Origin: Corynebacterium meitnerae
GTDB taxonomy: Bacteria > Actinomycetota > Actinomycetes > Mycobacteriales > Mycobacteriaceae
Length of the DNA stretch: 64,000 bases
Assembly (NCBI RefSeq): GCF_027570075.1
Contig: NZ_JAKMUS010000005.1
Coordinates: 62,001-126,000 of the forward strand
Direction of reading: 5' to 3'
Under the pieces are notes generated by a model, which ran no database searches, was not told the origin of the DNA, and worked only from the letters and a program-made list of their open reading frames with translations. Shown here one piece after another: positions 34,988 through 44,756 of this stretch. A program made the position numbers and the translations under genes. The first letter of the stretch is position 1. Every line of letters starts with the position of its first letter.

Positions 34988-36427
34988 CTATTCGGTAACA
35001 GGTTCGCCCGGGAAGATGATGCGGATGCGGGTGCCGCCATCATCAGATTCGTCCACGGAAATGGTGGCACCATGACGTTCCAACACCTGACGCGTGATGG
35101 CCAAGCCCAAACCTGATCCCGGCATGGCGCGGGATTCGGGTGCGCGGTAGAAACGCTCGAAGACTTTCTCGCGTTCATCGGCGGGGATGCCGGGGCCGGA
35201 GTCGTCGATAATCAGCACTGCGCGGCGTTGTGCGGCGCGCAAGCTGACGCGGACAACGCCACCTGGTGGGGACCATTTCGCGGCATTATCCAGCAGGTTC
35301 ACGGGTGCGCGTGAGAGGGCAGGCACATCCGCGTCAATGAGCCACGGATCCAGGCGAACGCGGAAATCCACGTCCGGGCGGCGACGCTGCACGCGCTCAA
35401 GCGAATCCGAAATGATCTCATCCAAGCGCGCGGGCTGGAGCTCCTGCTGCGGCCCATCCTCGCGGGCCAGATCAACGAGGTCGCCGATGAGCGTGGACAT
35501 CTCCTCCATCTGGGCCATGACATCGGCTTCCAGATCCGCAAGATCCTCCGGCGCCATCGTGTCCACCTGCCCGGAGCGATGCAGCATCATGAGCAGCTCA
35601 ATATTCGTGCGCATTGAGGTCAACGGCGTGCGGAGTTCATGCCCCGCATCCGCAACAAGCTGGGACTGGCGGACCCGTGAATCCTTCAGTGTCTCCATCA
35701 TGTCGTTGAGGGATTCCGTGAGACGCCCATACTCGTCCTGACCAATCACCTCGATCGGCTCAAGCTCCTCAGTAGACACAACGCCATCAATCGAACGGCG
35801 CAGGCGCTCCAAAGGACGCACGGTCACGCGCGCGATGATCAGCCCCATGAACGCTGCCAAGAGCGTGCCCAAGCCGGCGATGCCAATCAGCGTGGCCTTG
35901 AGGCGGCTGACCATCAACGAGTACGTGCTCGAATCCATTCCGAGAACCACCGTGGCGCCTTGCGCACGCAAGACAGACACCCATTCATCCTGGAATTCAA
36001 GGTGCGCCCAATCCGGCTTTTGACCTTGCACCGCCATCCGGTCGATGGGCAGTGCATCGCCGATGAACGGCTCCTTTACGCCTGGCGATACCGCTGCAAG
36101 ATAACCCGGGTTATCAGTCCGGAAGTGATCCACCAGTTCTTGGAAGCGAACCTCACGGTTAGCGTCATCCTTGTTTGTCTCGGCCTCCTCGAGAACATCC
36201 CGGGTCTGCCGCATCAGTGCAACCGTGCGGGAATCCAGCTCCAAAAGCTCGTTCTGCTTAATCGCACCGGACACCGCGAAATAAGAAAACAACGCGGTCA
36301 TCCCCACGGCTACCGTCACGCCGGCGACAGCATAAGCAGCCACGCGTCCGCGTAACGACGACTGCGTGGTGTCTTCCGCCGCCCCCTCACTCGGCGCACT
36401 GGCGCCACTTCGTACCCGCAAAATCAC
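34988..36427 (-). CDS. mprB: MprB-like envelope-stress sensor histidine kinase
   Basis: 479 aa. TM1 (about 32-52), an extracytoplasmic sensor region (about 55-175), TM2 (about 178-202), HAMP, HisKA with the phospho-His in [15 protein letters not shown], and HATPase_c with [21 protein letters not shown] and GSGLGLAI. The start is GTG at 36427, overlapping the regulator stop (GTGA). Gene order mprA-mprB-htrA-mog-mscL mirrors M. tuberculosis, where MprAB responds to envelope stress. Confidence 0.91.
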   Translation of the reverse strand: MILRVRSGASAPSEGAAEDTTQSSLRGRVAAYAVAGVTVAVGMTALFSYFAVSGAIKQNELLELDSRTVALMRQTRDVLEEAETNKDDANREVRFQELVDHFRTDNPGYLAAVSPGVKEPFIGDALPIDRMAVQGQKPDWAHLEFQDEWVSVLRAQGATVVLGMDSSTYSLMVSRLKATLIGIAGLGTLLAAFMGLIIARVTVRPLERLRRSIDGVVSTEELEPIEVIGQDEYGRLTESLNDMMETLKDSRVRQSQLVADAGHELRTPLTSMRTNIELLMMLHRSGQVDTMAPEDLADLEADVMAQMEEMSTLIGDLVDLAREDGPQQELQPARLDEIISDSLERVQRRRPDVDFRVRLDPWLIDADVPALSRAPVNLLDNAAKWSPPGGVVRVSLRAAQRRAVLIIDDSGPGIPADEREKVFERFYRAPESRAMPGSGLGLAITRQVLERHGATISVDESDDGGTRIRIIFPGEPVTE

Positions 36428-37122
36428 GGGGCAGTCTCCCGCAGCACGTAGCCCACACCGCGCACGGTATGGATAAGGCGAGCTTCACCGCCTGCCTCTG
36501 TTTTACGGCGCAGGTAGCCCACGTAAACCTCAAGCGCGTTGCCGGAGGACGGGAATTCATGGCCCCACACTTCTTCAAGGATGCGCTGGCGCGAAAGCAC
36601 CTGACGGGGGTTCTGCATGAGCAAATGCAACAGTGCAAACTCAGTGCGAGTCAGGGAAATATGGCGGTCACCCCGGCGCACATCGCGGGTAGCTACGTCC
36701 AGGAACAGGTCCTCGAACTGCAGCTCTGCCGTCGGGGAGCCCGTCTGCGCGATCGCATCCGCACGGGCACGACGCAGCAACGAACGCACGCGAGCAAGCA
36801 ATTCCTCCAAGGCGAATGGCTTTGGCAGGTAATCATCCGCTCCGGCATCGAGGCCAGCTACTCGGTCAGACACCCCATCCCGCGCCGTGAGCATGAGGAT
36901 CGGCCTGTCATAGCCAGAGGAGCGGAGCTCACGGCAGACACCAAGGCCGTCCAGCTTGGGCATCATCACATCGAGGATTGTCAGGTCTGGCTGCTCCTCG
37001 GCGATAACGTCGAGGGCTTCCAACCCATCGCTCGCCAAAAGCACGTCATACCCATTGAATTGCAAAGAGCGGCGCAGGGACTCGCGCACCGCCTGCTCAT
37101 CATCGACGACCAGAATTTTCAT
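36424..37122 (-). CDS. mprA: MprA-like response regulator
   Basis: OmpR-family regulator of 232 aa. The receiver domain has the acidic pair in VVDDEQAV, the phospho-Asp in [13 protein letters not shown] (about residue 53), Thr in MLTARDG and Lys in YLPKPF. The winged-helix DNA-binding domain (about 130-230) contains [16 protein letters not shown] and the recognition helix [11 protein letters not shown]. It is the first gene of the mprA-mprB unit. Confidence 0.93.
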   Translation of the reverse strand: MKILVVDDEQAVRESLRRSLQFNGYDVLLASDGLEALDVIAEEQPDLTILDVMMPKLDGLGVCRELRSSGYDRPILMLTARDGVSDRVAGLDAGADDYLPKPFALEELLARVRSLLRRARADAIAQTGSPTAELQFEDLFLDVATRDVRRGDRHISLTRTEFALLHLLMQNPRQVLSRQRILEEVWGHEFPSSGNALEVYVGYLRRKTEAGGEARLIHTVRGVGYVLRETAP

Positions 37123-37199
37123 GCACCCATTATGACAATGAGGTGAACGCCCGGTGCGCCCGCATCCCCCTAGCGTGTCAGAAACACCCGAAAACAGAA

Positions 37200-37234
37200 T
37201 AAAAAATAGCCACTGGAAAACTTCCAGTGGCTAT
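37200..37234 (-). terminator. Strong rho-independent terminator of the L31-L32 genes
   Basis: A perfect 13-bp stem, ATAGCCACTGGAA (37206-37218) with TTCCAGTGGCTAT (37222-37234), has a three-base loop. On the minus strand it is followed by a run of T (37201-37206). It lies 22 bases after the rpmF stop and shields mprA from read-through. Confidence 0.85.
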
Positions 37235-37255
37235 CGCTACGTCTTAAGCGAGTGC

Positions 37256-37429
37256 TTAGAACTGCTCGACGTCGATCAGACCAGCCTGAGCTGCCTTGAC
37301 CAGGCGACGCGGAATGCGCACGGTCTGGCCGTCGATCTTGACTTCCTGCAGAGCGGCATTGTCTGCCTTCCACTGCGAACGACGGTGGTGCGTGTTCGAG
37401 CGGGACTTACGGAACTTCGGGGTTGCCAT
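37256..37429 (-). CDS. rpmF: 50S ribosomal protein L32, cysteine-free form
   Basis: 57 aa, [20 protein letters not shown] at the N-terminus. L32 proteins of the zinc-binding type carry four Cys; none is present here. It is 36 bases after the L31 gene on the same strand and ends at a strong terminator. AGGAGGAG upstream of the ATG is a near-perfect ribosome-binding site. Confidence 0.93.
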   Translation of the reverse strand: MATPKFRKSRSNTHHRRSQWKADNAALQEVKIDGQTVRIPRRLVKAAQAGLIDVEQF

Positions 37430-37465
37430 GGTGTTTCTCCTCCTTCGACTGGATCAGTAGGCGGT

Positions 37466-37738
37466 TTAGCTGTCGGACTTCTTCTTACGGCGGGCCATCC
37501 CACCGAAGCGGCGGTTGAACTTCTCAACACGGCCTGCGGTGTCCATGACACGCTGAGCGCCGGTCCAGAACGGGTGAGACTCGCTGGTCACGTCAACGAC
37601 GATGAGCGGGTACTCGTTGCCGTCTTCCCACTGGGCAGTACGGCTGGAGGTTGCGGTAGAACGGGTCAGGAACTGGTGGCCAGTACCTGCGTCCTGGAAG
37701 ATCACCGGGTGGTAATCAGGGTGGATATCTTTCTTCAT
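37466..37738 (-). CDS. rpmE2: 50S ribosomal protein L31 type B, cysteine-free
   Basis: 90 aa. [16 protein letters not shown] at the N-terminus and [26 protein letters not shown] identify type B L31. It lacks the CxxC pair of zinc-binding L31. It is the first gene of a two-gene unit with rpmF, separated from the rpmB-rpmG-rpsN-rpsR cluster by one membrane-protein gene. Confidence 0.94.
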   Translation of the reverse strand: MKKDIHPDYHPVIFQDAGTGHQFLTRSTATSSRTAQWEDGNEYPLIVVDVTSESHPFWTGAQRVMDTAGRVEKFNRRFGGMARRKKKSDS

Positions 37739-37839
37739 CTCTTCGTTTCCCTCAGGATTGATACTTCAGGTCGGTTCCAGCGGCCTTCTTCATCCACTGG
37801 ATCGTGCCTGAGTTGGGTGCGAATTGGACTCGGAACATA

Positions 37840-39111
37840 TTACAGGTGATCAGCGGAATCGCGAAATTGCTGTGCCTGCTTGCGTAGGATGCGCGCGTCT
37901 CGGCGTTTGGACAGTGGTTCATAGGCCATCCGCATCACCATTTCCAGTGGTCCGCGTTCGAATTTGCTGAGCCAGGCCATGCTCAACAGCACCAGGAACA
38001 CCGACATGAGCGCGAAGATGAGGAGGACCCAGTAGGTGTAATGAGGGCCGTCGATAAGCCGAGCAACACCAAAGCCAAAGTCGTAGAAGATGATCGAGGC
38101 GATGACATTCTGCAGCACGTAGCAGGTCAGCGCCATGCGCCCCACAGCAGCAATGGGCCTACCCGCGACACCGAGCACGTTCCCCTTCTTGACATAGAAC
38201 CAGGCGATGAGCGCGAGCAAACCGAAAGCCACCACCGTCGACGTGACGTAGCGGGTCAGCGGGAACGCATTGATGGTGAAGATTCGCAGCCCCCAGTCAA
38301 CCGGCAGACCAATGCCGAAGCAGTAGAACATGACCTTGCGGCGCAACGCGGCACCATCCGGCTGGAAGAGGCCCGCGCGGTACAAGCGCGCTCCGAGCAA
38401 GAACACGCCGATCCCCATGAAGAACATGATGGCCACTTCCATGCGACCACCGACGATGTCAATCGCTCGGTACTGGACCATGTCCCAGTAACTATCCGTC
38501 GCGAAGGCAGTGCCAAGATCTTCAGTGCCGAGGGTCTCTGTCCCCTGCTCCTCCAGAGGCACCATGTTGTTCAGCAGAATCATGATGACAGCGAATGCCG
38601 TCATGACGAAGACATGGATGGAGACACCAACGATCATCCACCGCTTCTGCACCTTCTCACTTCGGGCCATAATCGGCGCAACAGCCAGAGCAGTAAGGCC
38701 GTAGCCCATCAACACATCGAATTCGAAGATGAAGATGTAATTAAGCAGCCCCTCAATGACAAGGATGCCGGCGCGCCACATATATCCACCCGGCCACGGC
38801 AGGCCCTGGCGCTGCCGACTTTGGCGCTGAATCTCCACACCGATGCCGAACATGATGGTGAGCAGCCCAAGGAACTTGCCATCGGTAATAAGGTACAGCA
38901 GGGATTCAATGAGCCAGGGAATGAAAGGTATTCCGGTGTCATTGGAGCCGCGAATAAAGCCCTGCGCTTCGCCAGCGTTGGAGCGCTCCGGGAAGATCGC
39001 TGAAAAGAGATCGTCGGAAGTGGAGGCGAAGATAGCAATATTAGTCAGCAGGGTGCCCAGGATGGCTAGTCCCCGCGCAACATCAAGGGCAACGATGCGC
39101 CGATAAACCAT
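37840..39111 (-). CDS. DUF418 family multi-pass membrane protein
   Basis: 423 aa with about ten TM helices. The N-terminal RRIVALDVARGLAILGTLLTNIAIF and the C-terminal AVGRMALTCYVLQNVIASIIFYDFG are typical of the DUF418/YeiB group. The function is unknown; related acyltransferase-like membrane proteins modify surface glycans. The start at 39111 (MVYRRI) puts the family N-terminus at residue 1; a 26-residue longer frame exists. It interrupts the ribosomal protein genes on the minus strand. Confidence 0.85.
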   Translation of the reverse strand: MVYRRIVALDVARGLAILGTLLTNIAIFASTSDDLFSAIFPERSNAGEAQGFIRGSNDTGIPFIPWLIESLLYLITDGKFLGLLTIMFGIGVEIQRQSRQRQGLPWPGGYMWRAGILVIEGLLNYIFIFEFDVLMGYGLTALAVAPIMARSEKVQKRWMIVGVSIHVFVMTAFAVIMILLNNMVPLEEQGTETLGTEDLGTAFATDSYWDMVQYRAIDIVGGRMEVAIMFFMGIGVFLLGARLYRAGLFQPDGAALRRKVMFYCFGIGLPVDWGLRIFTINAFPLTRYVTSTVVAFGLLALIAWFYVKKGNVLGVAGRPIAAVGRMALTCYVLQNVIASIIFYDFGFGVARLIDGPHYTYWVLLIFALMSVFLVLLSMAWLSKFERGPLEMVMRMAYEPLSKRRDARILRKQAQQFRDSADHL

Positions 39112-39162
39112 GCGGAAAAGATAACAAAAGCGATTATGAAATAACCACTGCTGCGTGTAGTG

Positions 39163-39190
39163 TTGACTCTCGCTGTTGTCGAAGTACACG
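39163..39190 (+). promoter_or_regulatory. Possible promoter of the rpmB cluster
   Basis: TTGACT (39163-39168), a 16-base spacer and TACACG (39185-39190) resemble a -35/-10 pair on the plus strand, about 140 bases before rpmB. No zinc-regulator (Zur) palindrome is seen between here and the rpmB start. Confidence 0.35.
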
Positions 39191-39330
39191 TAAACGCTTT
39201 AGTCAACCGGTGACTTCTGGCGCCCTCGAGCTACCAGGCCACCCTCACTTTTAGGCCTTTAACCAGCAACGAGTGCGGCGTCTATCTACAGTCCCCCACG
39301 ACTAGAAGCGGCTAGGAGAAAGAAGTAACC

Positions 39331-39567
39331 ATGTCGGCACATTGCCAGGTCACGGGAAAGAAGCCGTCTTTCGGCAAGACCGTGTCCCACTCGCACCGCC
39401 GCCACTCGCGCCGTTGGAACCCCAACGTGCAGAAGCGGAAGTTTTACCTGCCCTCTGAGGGCCGCACCATCACGTTGAACGTATCCACGAAGGGGCTCAA
39501 GATCATTGACCGCGACGGCATCGAGTCCGTCGTTGCAGCGATCCGCGCCCGAGGGGAGAAGATCTAG
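39331..39567 (+). CDS. rpmB: 50S ribosomal protein L28, zinc-independent form
   Basis: 78 aa. [20 protein letters not shown] and the C-terminal [23 protein letters not shown] match L28. Only one Cys is present, as in the E. coli form without a zinc ribbon. It is the first gene of rpmB-rpmG-rpsN-rpsR, with GGAGAAAGAAG upstream. Confidence 0.95.
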   Translation: MSAHCQVTGKKPSFGKTVSHSHRRHSRRWNPNVQKRKFYLPSEGRTITLNVSTKGLKIIDRDGIESVVAAIRARGEKI

Positions 39568-39570
39568 CAC

Positions 39571-39735
39571 ATGGCACGCAATGACATTCGCCCCATCATC
39601 AAGCTGAAGTCCACTGCGGGCACCGGCTTTACGTACGTCACCCGTAAGAACAAGCGCAACAACCCGGATCGCATCACTCTGAAGAAGTACGACCCGGTTG
39701 TGCGTAAGCACGTTGAATTCCGCGAGGAGCGATAA
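39571..39735 (+). CDS. rpmG: 50S ribosomal protein L33, cysteine-free
   Basis: 54 aa: [19 protein letters not shown], then [20 protein letters not shown] and the HVEFREER end. Zinc-binding L33 carries two Cys pairs; none is present. It starts three bases after rpmB. Confidence 0.95.
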   Translation: MARNDIRPIIKLKSTAGTGFTYVTRKNKRNNPDRITLKKYDPVVRKHVEFREER

Positions 39736-39737
39736 AT

Positions 39738-40043
39738 ATGGCGAAGAAGTCCAAGATCGCTAAGAACGAAAAGCGCAAGGAGATCGTCGCGCGTTACGCT
39801 GAGCGCCGTCAGGAGCTCAAGGCGATCATCCGCAACCCGGAGACGTCCGATGAGGACCGTCTCGAGGCTCAGTTTGAGCTCAACCGCCAGCCGCGTGACG
39901 CTTCGCCGTCCCGCGTCCGTAACCGCGACTCGCACGATGGCCGCCCCCGCGGCTACCTCCGCAAGTTCGGTCTCTCCCGTGTTCGTATGCGTGAGATGGC
40001 CCACCGCGGCGAGCTGCCGGGCGTCCGTAAGTCCTCGTGGTAA
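39738..40043 (+). CDS. rpsN: 30S ribosomal protein S14, long cysteine-free form
   Basis: 101 aa. [20 protein letters not shown] and the C-terminal [25 protein letters not shown] are S14 hallmarks. It is the long (about 100 aa) form without the CxxC zinc module of the short form. It starts two bases after rpmG. Confidence 0.96.
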   Translation: MAKKSKIAKNEKRKEIVARYAERRQELKAIIRNPETSDEDRLEAQFELNRQPRDASPSRVRNRDSHDGRPRGYLRKFGLSRVRMREMAHRGELPGVRKSSW

Positions 40044-40061
40044 TTAAGGGAGTCTGTAAAC

Positions 40062-40310
40062 ATGAAGCGCAATAACAACCGTAAGGCGCGGATGGAGCAG
40101 TCCCGCCGCCCGAAGAAGAACCCGCTCAAGGCCAAGGGCATCGAAGCTGTGGACTACAAGGACATTGAGACCTTGCGTCTGTTCATCTCCGATCGCCACA
40201 AGATCCGCTCGCGTCGCGTCACTGGCCTGACGCCGCAGCAGCAGCGCCAGGTCGCTACCGCTGTGAAGAACGCGCGTGAGATGGCTCTCCTGCCGTTCAC
40301 CAGCCGCTAA
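40062..40310 (+). CDS. rpsR: 30S ribosomal protein S18, cysteine-free
   Basis: 82 aa. The core [22 protein letters not shown] and [28 protein letters not shown] matches S18. The N-terminal Cys found in zinc-type paralogues is absent. Last gene of the cluster; a strong terminator follows. Confidence 0.95.
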   Translation: MKRNNNRKARMEQSRRPKKNPLKAKGIEAVDYKDIETLRLFISDRHKIRSRRVTGLTPQQQRQVATAVKNAREMALLPFTSR

Positions 40311-40342
40311 ATCCGCTGGTTTTCGCCTAGAGCTTCGACAGT

Positions 40343-40387
40343 CCTCAGCGCCCCCTCCCCCAAGGAGGTGGGCGCTGAGGTTCTTTT
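40343..40387 (+). terminator. Strong terminator after rpsR
   Basis: CCTCAGCGCCC (40343-40353) pairs with GGGCGCTGAGG (40370-40380), with an inner CCTCC/GGAGG pair, followed by TTCTTTTT. Confidence 0.88.
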
Positions 40388-40466
40388 TGCTTGTCGACGC
40401 CCCCCGGGGCCCCACCATTAGGTAAGTTGTTCTGTTAGTTCACCACCACTCTTTGAGGAGGAGCGC

Positions 40467-41135
40467 ATGAGGCGAAGCGTTGGCCGACCGCGGAAAGCAT
40501 CACCGCGGCGCTCTGGCGTCACTGCACGCGAGGAGATCCTTGACGCTTCGGCGGAACTGTTCACCAAGCAAGGTTTTGCCACTACCTCCACCCATGAGAT
40601 CGCGGATGCCGTGGGTATGCGTCAGGCGTCTTTGTACTACCACTTCCCTTCCAAGGCGGATATCTTCTTGGAGTTGCTGAAGAGCACCATTGAGCCGTCG
40701 ATAAGCCTTGCTGAAGACCTCGCGGCGTCGGATGCGACGCCGAGCCTGAAACTGTGGGCGCTGGTGGCTGCACAAACGCGTATTTTGTTGTCTTCGAAGT
40801 GGAATATTGGTCGGCTGTATCAGCTGCCTATTGCCATGTCCGAGGAGTTCACGGAGTACCACGAGCTGCGTGGCACGCTGGAATCGATCTTCCGCGCCCT
40901 GGCCGCTGAGATTGTGGGCGATGATGATCCGCGCATTGATCTGCCGTTCCACATGTCGCTGGCGGCTGTGGAACTGCGCGACAATACCGGTAAGGCGCCG
41001 TACCCTCTTGTGACGGATGCGCTGCCATCCCCGTCGGTGGTTCTGGCGGATGCTGTGCTGGATGTTTTGCACACTCCGCTGCCGGATGATCGCGGGTACC
41101 GCACGATCGATCTGTTGGAGAAAGCCACCCGCTAA
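40467..41135 (+). CDS. amtR: AmtR, TetR-type master regulator of nitrogen control
   Basis: 222 aa. The N-terminal VGRPRKASPRRSG and the HTH region REEILDASAELFTKQGFATTSTHEIADAVGMRQASLYYHFPSK (about 22-68) are nearly the same as in C. glutamicum AmtR as I recall it. The C-terminal ligand/GlnK-binding part (SKWNIGRLYQLPI, AAEIVGDD, DLPFHMSL) also follows it. AmtR represses ammonium and urea uptake and assimilation genes and is released by adenylylated GlnK. GAGGAGGAG precedes the ATG. No other nitrogen gene is adjacent. Confidence 0.93.
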   Translation: MRRSVGRPRKASPRRSGVTAREEILDASAELFTKQGFATTSTHEIADAVGMRQASLYYHFPSKADIFLELLKSTIEPSISLAEDLAASDATPSLKLWALVAAQTRILLSSKWNIGRLYQLPIAMSEEFTEYHELRGTLESIFRALAAEIVGDDDPRIDLPFHMSLAAVELRDNTGKAPYPLVTDALPSPSVVLADAVLDVLHTPLPDDRGYRTIDLLEKATR

Positions 41136-42013
41136 CAGTGCGATTCCGGTGCGGTGTTCAGCGCCGGACGCACCAGTGCCGCTAATTCGCTGGCCATGGC
41201 TTGCCCGCTTTGATAGGAGCCGTCCCCGCTGCGCACGGCAAGGGCAAGGGCAACATCGCGGCCCGCATCATCGTGGACAAGACCGAACTGGCGGACCTCA
41301 TACCCACCATTGGTGGCCGAAGGCCCCCAGCCGCCTTTGAAGCGCGCAGCAGGAAGCGTGCCCACCCCATAGGACTGTGCGGGGGTGATGGCCCCCATGA
41401 GCTCCACGACGGGGCTTGAGCCGTCCACACACCGCAAATGGGAAGCAAAGCGTGCCTGTTCCGTGACGGTCCACTGTGTTTGGCCGAAGGGGGAGAACTC
41501 CGGGCGGACATATTGGCTTTGCACCGCAATCGGTGCCCCGCCTTGGGCGAGGACCGCTTCCACGGCTTCTGGGGTGGTGCTTTGCCACAGCGTCATCGCC
41601 GCAGCGTTGTCCGAAGACTGAATAGCCATGGCTGCTTGCCCGGCTAGTCCCGGATTCGTGTTCAACGCCGCGATGGCGATGGGCACTTTGATCGTGGACC
41701 AGGAGGCAAAACCACTGGCATCACCAGCAGAATACTCGCCGGACGTACCGACGATTGCCACTTCCGCTACTCCCCCATACGCCTGCACAACCTCATTCAC
41801 GGCAGCATCAAGCGCTGTTTGCAGCTCAGCCGATGGTGGGGGCGCAGTGTCTTCTGGGGGTTCTGGCTGTGGTGAGGTCTCCGTGGGTGCTTGGAGCGTT
41901 GGCTGTGGCAAGCGCTCCTCCGGCTCACTGTCCGCGCTCGGCCCAATAGTGCACGACGACAGGCAGGCAACAAGCCCGACTGCCGTCAGTGCTGATGCTG
42001 CACCTCGCACCAC
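41132..42013 (-). CDS. Lipoprotein with class A beta-lactamase/PBP-like fold
   Basis: 293 aa. A lipoprotein signal ends in the lipobox LSSC (Cys at about residue 21). A Pro/Glu/Thr-rich linker (about 25-62) follows, then a serine-hydrolase domain with the three motifs of penicillin-interacting enzymes: SxxK in SWSTIKVP (about 106), SDN in QSSDNAA (about 133) and KGG (for KTG) in RFKGGWG (about 227). The order and spacing suit class A beta-lactamases. No clear omega-loop Glu was identified, so it may bind or edit peptidoglycan rather than hydrolyse lactams. The start is GTG, overlapping the stop of the upstream membrane protein (TAGTG). The stop overlaps the convergent amtR end. Confidence 0.82.
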   Translation of the reverse strand: MVRGAASALTAVGLVACLSSCTIGPSADSEPEERLPQPTLQAPTETSPQPEPPEDTAPPPSAELQTALDAAVNEVVQAYGGVAEVAIVGTSGEYSAGDASGFASWSTIKVPIAIAALNTNPGLAGQAAMAIQSSDNAAAMTLWQSTTPEAVEAVLAQGGAPIAVQSQYVRPEFSPFGQTQWTVTEQARFASHLRCVDGSSPVVELMGAITPAQSYGVGTLPAARFKGGWGPSATNGGYEVRQFGLVHDDAGRDVALALAVRSGDGSYQSGQAMASELAALVRPALNTAPESHC

Positions 42014-42564
42014 TAGTAGATCTTCACCACTGCGTTATTGCCGCCGCGGCAGACAACCGTGGAGCCTTCTTCGCTGCAGCGCATGGTGTAGTACTTCCCC
42101 GTCGCACTGCTGTACACGTCATGCAGAGTGATGTTCGGGTCCCCGTCATACTCCGCCTGGAATGCGGAGTACACGGCACGTGCAAAGCCCTTACTGGTCA
42201 CCGACGTGCCACGCTCATACGAGGTGTACGTCCGATCTTTGTTTCGCTCCCGATCCGGGGCAGGCACATCAACCGTTTCCGTGATCGTTGCCTGCGGGGT
42301 GGACACCTCCGACTCCTGGGACTGCTGCAGCGTCATCGACGTTTCCTCAGACGCTGAGGAGGAGTCTTTCGACGTGAAGTACAGCGTCGCAAGAACCGCT
42401 CCACCAACCAGCAGCAGCGTGAGCAGAAACCCCAGAATGATGATTCCTATGTTGGATTTCTTCTCCGGTTCCGGCGCCGGCGCGTAGTAATACGGCGGGT
42501 ACTGCCCCGGCCCCGGCTGGGGCTGGTTCGGAGGCTGGGGTTGCTGCCAGTGTGGGTCAGTCAT
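42013..42564 (-). CDS. Single-TM protein with Pro/Tyr-rich cytoplasmic N-terminus
   Basis: 183 aa, unknown function. Residues 1-34 are Pro/Gln/Tyr-rich (QPQPPNQPQPGPGQYPPYYY), a TM helix spans about 38-62, a Ser/Thr/Glu linker follows, and the C-terminal 75 residues form an extracytoplasmic domain with one Cys pair (MRCSEEG, VVCRGGNNAVVKIY). The CxGGNNAVVxIY ending recurs in actinobacterial exported proteins as I remember them. Its stop overlaps the start of the beta-lactamase-fold lipoprotein, so the two are probably made together. Confidence 0.78.
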   Translation of the reverse strand: MTDPHWQQPQPPNQPQPGPGQYPPYYYAPAPEPEKKSNIGIIILGFLLTLLLVGGAVLATLYFTSKDSSSASEETSMTLQQSQESEVSTPQATITETVDVPAPDRERNKDRTYTSYERGTSVTSKGFARAVYSAFQAEYDGDPNITLHDVYSSATGKYYTMRCSEEGSTVVCRGGNNAVVKIY

Positions 42565-42599
42565 GGTACGGGATGTCCTTGCTTCAACGGGGGGTAGGC

Positions 42600-44129
42600 C
42601 TAGTGCGAGAAGTGACGGGTGCCAGTGACGTACATGGTCACACCGGCCTCATTCGCAGCAGCGATGACTTCCTCATCGCGGATGGAGCCACCCGGCTGAA
42701 CGACGGCCTTGACGCCGGCATCAGCCAGGATCTGGAAACCGTCAGCGAACGGGAAGAACGCGTCAGAAGCGGCAACTGCGCCGTTGGTGCGGTTGCGGCC
42801 CTCGTCGAGGGTATTGGCACGCTCAACAGCGAGCTTTGCGGAATCCACGCGGTTGACCTGACCCATGCCCACGCCCACTGCGGCGCCCTCGCTCGCAATG
42901 AGGATGGCGTTGGACTTCACGCAACGGATGGCGTTCCATGCGAACTCCAGGTCCTTCAGCGTTGCCTCATCAGCAGCCTCACCGGCGACAAGCTCCCAGT
43001 TCTCCGGCCTATCGCCCTCGGCCTGGTAGATGTCACGGTCCTGAACGAGCGTGCCGCCGGAGATCTGCTTGATCTCCTTGCCCTCACGCTCCGGCTTCTC
43101 AGCGGTGAGGATACGCAGGTTCTTCTTGGTCTGCAGCAGCTCCAGTGCGTCATCGGCGTAGCTCGGGGCGATGATCACCTCGGTGAAGATCGGCTTGACC
43201 TGCTCCGCCATCTCAAGGGTGACCTCACGGTTGGAAGCAATCACGCCGCCGTATGCGCTCACCGGGTCGCAGGCATGCGCCTTCGCGTGTGCCTCAGCGA
43301 TGGACGTTTCAGACACAGCGATACCGCACGGGTTCGCGTGCTTGATCACAGCAACGCACGGGCGCTCGTGATCCCACGCCGCACGCCATGCCGCATCCGC
43401 GTCCTGGTAGTTGTTGTAGGACATTTCCTTGCCGCCGTGCTGGGTTGCACCGGCCAGGCCGGTGCCGTCGGAGATCAGGCTGGCGGCCTGGTGCGGGTTC
43501 TCGCCGTAGCGCAGCGTCGTGGACTTGTCCGTGCGGCCAAGCTGCTCAGCGAACCAGGTGGACACCGCGGCGTCGTAAAGCGCGGTGTGCGTAAACGCAT
43601 CAGCCGCAAGCTGACGGCGCTGATCCTCGTCGAATCCACCGGCCTTGATGGCCTCGATGACCTCGCCGTAACGCGCCGGATCCACAACCACAGCAACCGA
43701 CGGATGGTTCTTCGCTGCAGCGCGCACCATGGACGGGCCGCCGATATCGATCATCTCCACAACATCGTCAAAGCCCGCGCCGGACGCAACGGTGTCCTCG
43801 AACGGGTACAGGTTCACCACAACGAGATCGAACGGCTCCACACCCAGCTCCGCGATCTGCTTCGCGTGCTCTTCCTTGCGCAGGTCCGCCAGAATGCCGG
43901 CGTGGACGCGCGGGTGCAGCGTCTTCACACGGCCCTCCAGCACCTCCGGGAAGCCGGTGAGCTCCGCCACCTCAATGACGTTTGCGCCGGCACCCTTGAT
44001 GCGCTGCGCGGTCGACCCGGTGGAGACAATCTCAACACCTGCCTCCGCCAATGCTGCTGCGAGCTCTTCCAAGCCCGTCTTATCAAAGACACTGACCAGG
44101 GCGCGCTTAATCGGTTTACGGGTGCTCAT
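42600..44129 (-). CDS. purH: Bifunctional AICAR formyltransferase / IMP cyclohydrolase
   Basis: 509 aa, last two steps of IMP synthesis. The N-terminal IMP cyclohydrolase (MGS-like) domain has [23 protein letters not shown] and [14 protein letters not shown]. The formyltransferase domain has [21 protein letters not shown] and the end [14 protein letters not shown]. Its ATG overlaps the purN stop (ATGA). Confidence 0.96.
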   Translation of the reverse strand: MSTRKPIKRALVSVFDKTGLEELAAALAEAGVEIVSTGSTAQRIKGAGANVIEVAELTGFPEVLEGRVKTLHPRVHAGILADLRKEEHAKQIAELGVEPFDLVVVNLYPFEDTVASGAGFDDVVEMIDIGGPSMVRAAAKNHPSVAVVVDPARYGEVIEAIKAGGFDEDQRRQLAADAFTHTALYDAAVSTWFAEQLGRTDKSTTLRYGENPHQAASLISDGTGLAGATQHGGKEMSYNNYQDADAAWRAAWDHERPCVAVIKHANPCGIAVSETSIAEAHAKAHACDPVSAYGGVIASNREVTLEMAEQVKPIFTEVIIAPSYADDALELLQTKKNLRILTAEKPEREGKEIKQISGGTLVQDRDIYQAEGDRPENWELVAGEAADEATLKDLEFAWNAIRCVKSNAILIASEGAAVGVGMGQVNRVDSAKLAVERANTLDEGRNRTNGAVAASDAFFPFADGFQILADAGVKAVVQPGGSIRDEEVIAAANEAGVTMYVTGTRHFSH

Positions 44130-44734
44130 GCGGTGAACTCAACCTTTCCGGTGGTGGTGATGTTGGCGGTGTGCGCGCGCTTTAGCGTATCGACGATGAG
44201 CGCCCGCTCCACTTCCTTAATCCGTTCGTGCAACTCTTCTTCACTTTCCCCCTCGCGCACATCCACTGCACGCTGGGCGATGATCTGGCCCGTATCCACA
44301 CCGGAATCGATGTAGTGCACCGTCGTTCCCGTGACCTTCACGCCGTACGCCAAAGCATCACGCACAGCATGCGCACCAGGGAATGCGGGCAACAGGGCTG
44401 GGTGAGTATTAATCAGGGCGCCTTCGAAGCGCTCCAAGAACTCCTCCCCCACGATCTTCATAAACCCGGCGGACACAACCACATCCGGGTTCACGCTGGC
44501 GACAGTATCCCTCAGCTGGACATTCCACGCGCTGCGGTCGCCGTCAAGCTGGACCACTTCCGTGCGGATACCAGCCTTCCGTGCACGATCAAGCGCCGGA
44601 CATTCCACGTCCGCAACGACAAGATCCACGTCATACGTTCCCCGGTTATCAATGATCGCTTGCAACAGCGTCCCCGAACCGGAAACCAAAACAGCTACAG
44701 AAATACGCCCAGAGGCCTGTGAAGAGTCTGCCAC
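44126..44734 (-). CDS. purN: Phosphoribosylglycinamide formyltransferase
   Basis: 202 aa, transfers formyl from 10-formyl-THF to GAR. Motifs: [14 protein letters not shown] at the N-terminus, the catalytic [20 protein letters not shown] (Asn-His pair) and [20 protein letters not shown] with the catalytic Asp. The start appears to be GTG at 44734. Coupled to purH. Confidence 0.95.
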   Translation of the reverse strand: MADSSQASGRISVAVLVSGSGTLLQAIIDNRGTYDVDLVVADVECPALDRARKAGIRTEVVQLDGDRSAWNVQLRDTVASVNPDVVVSAGFMKIVGEEFLERFEGALINTHPALLPAFPGAHAVRDALAYGVKVTGTTVHYIDSGVDTGQIIAQRAVDVREGESEEELHERIKEVERALIVDTLKRAHTANITTTGKVEFTA

Positions 44735-44756
44735 GCCTACAGAGTCTAGCCCCTGT

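Noticed and set aside
42552-44315. 587-codon open frame on the plus strand
   Set aside because: Antisense to purH and the purN end; composition artefact.
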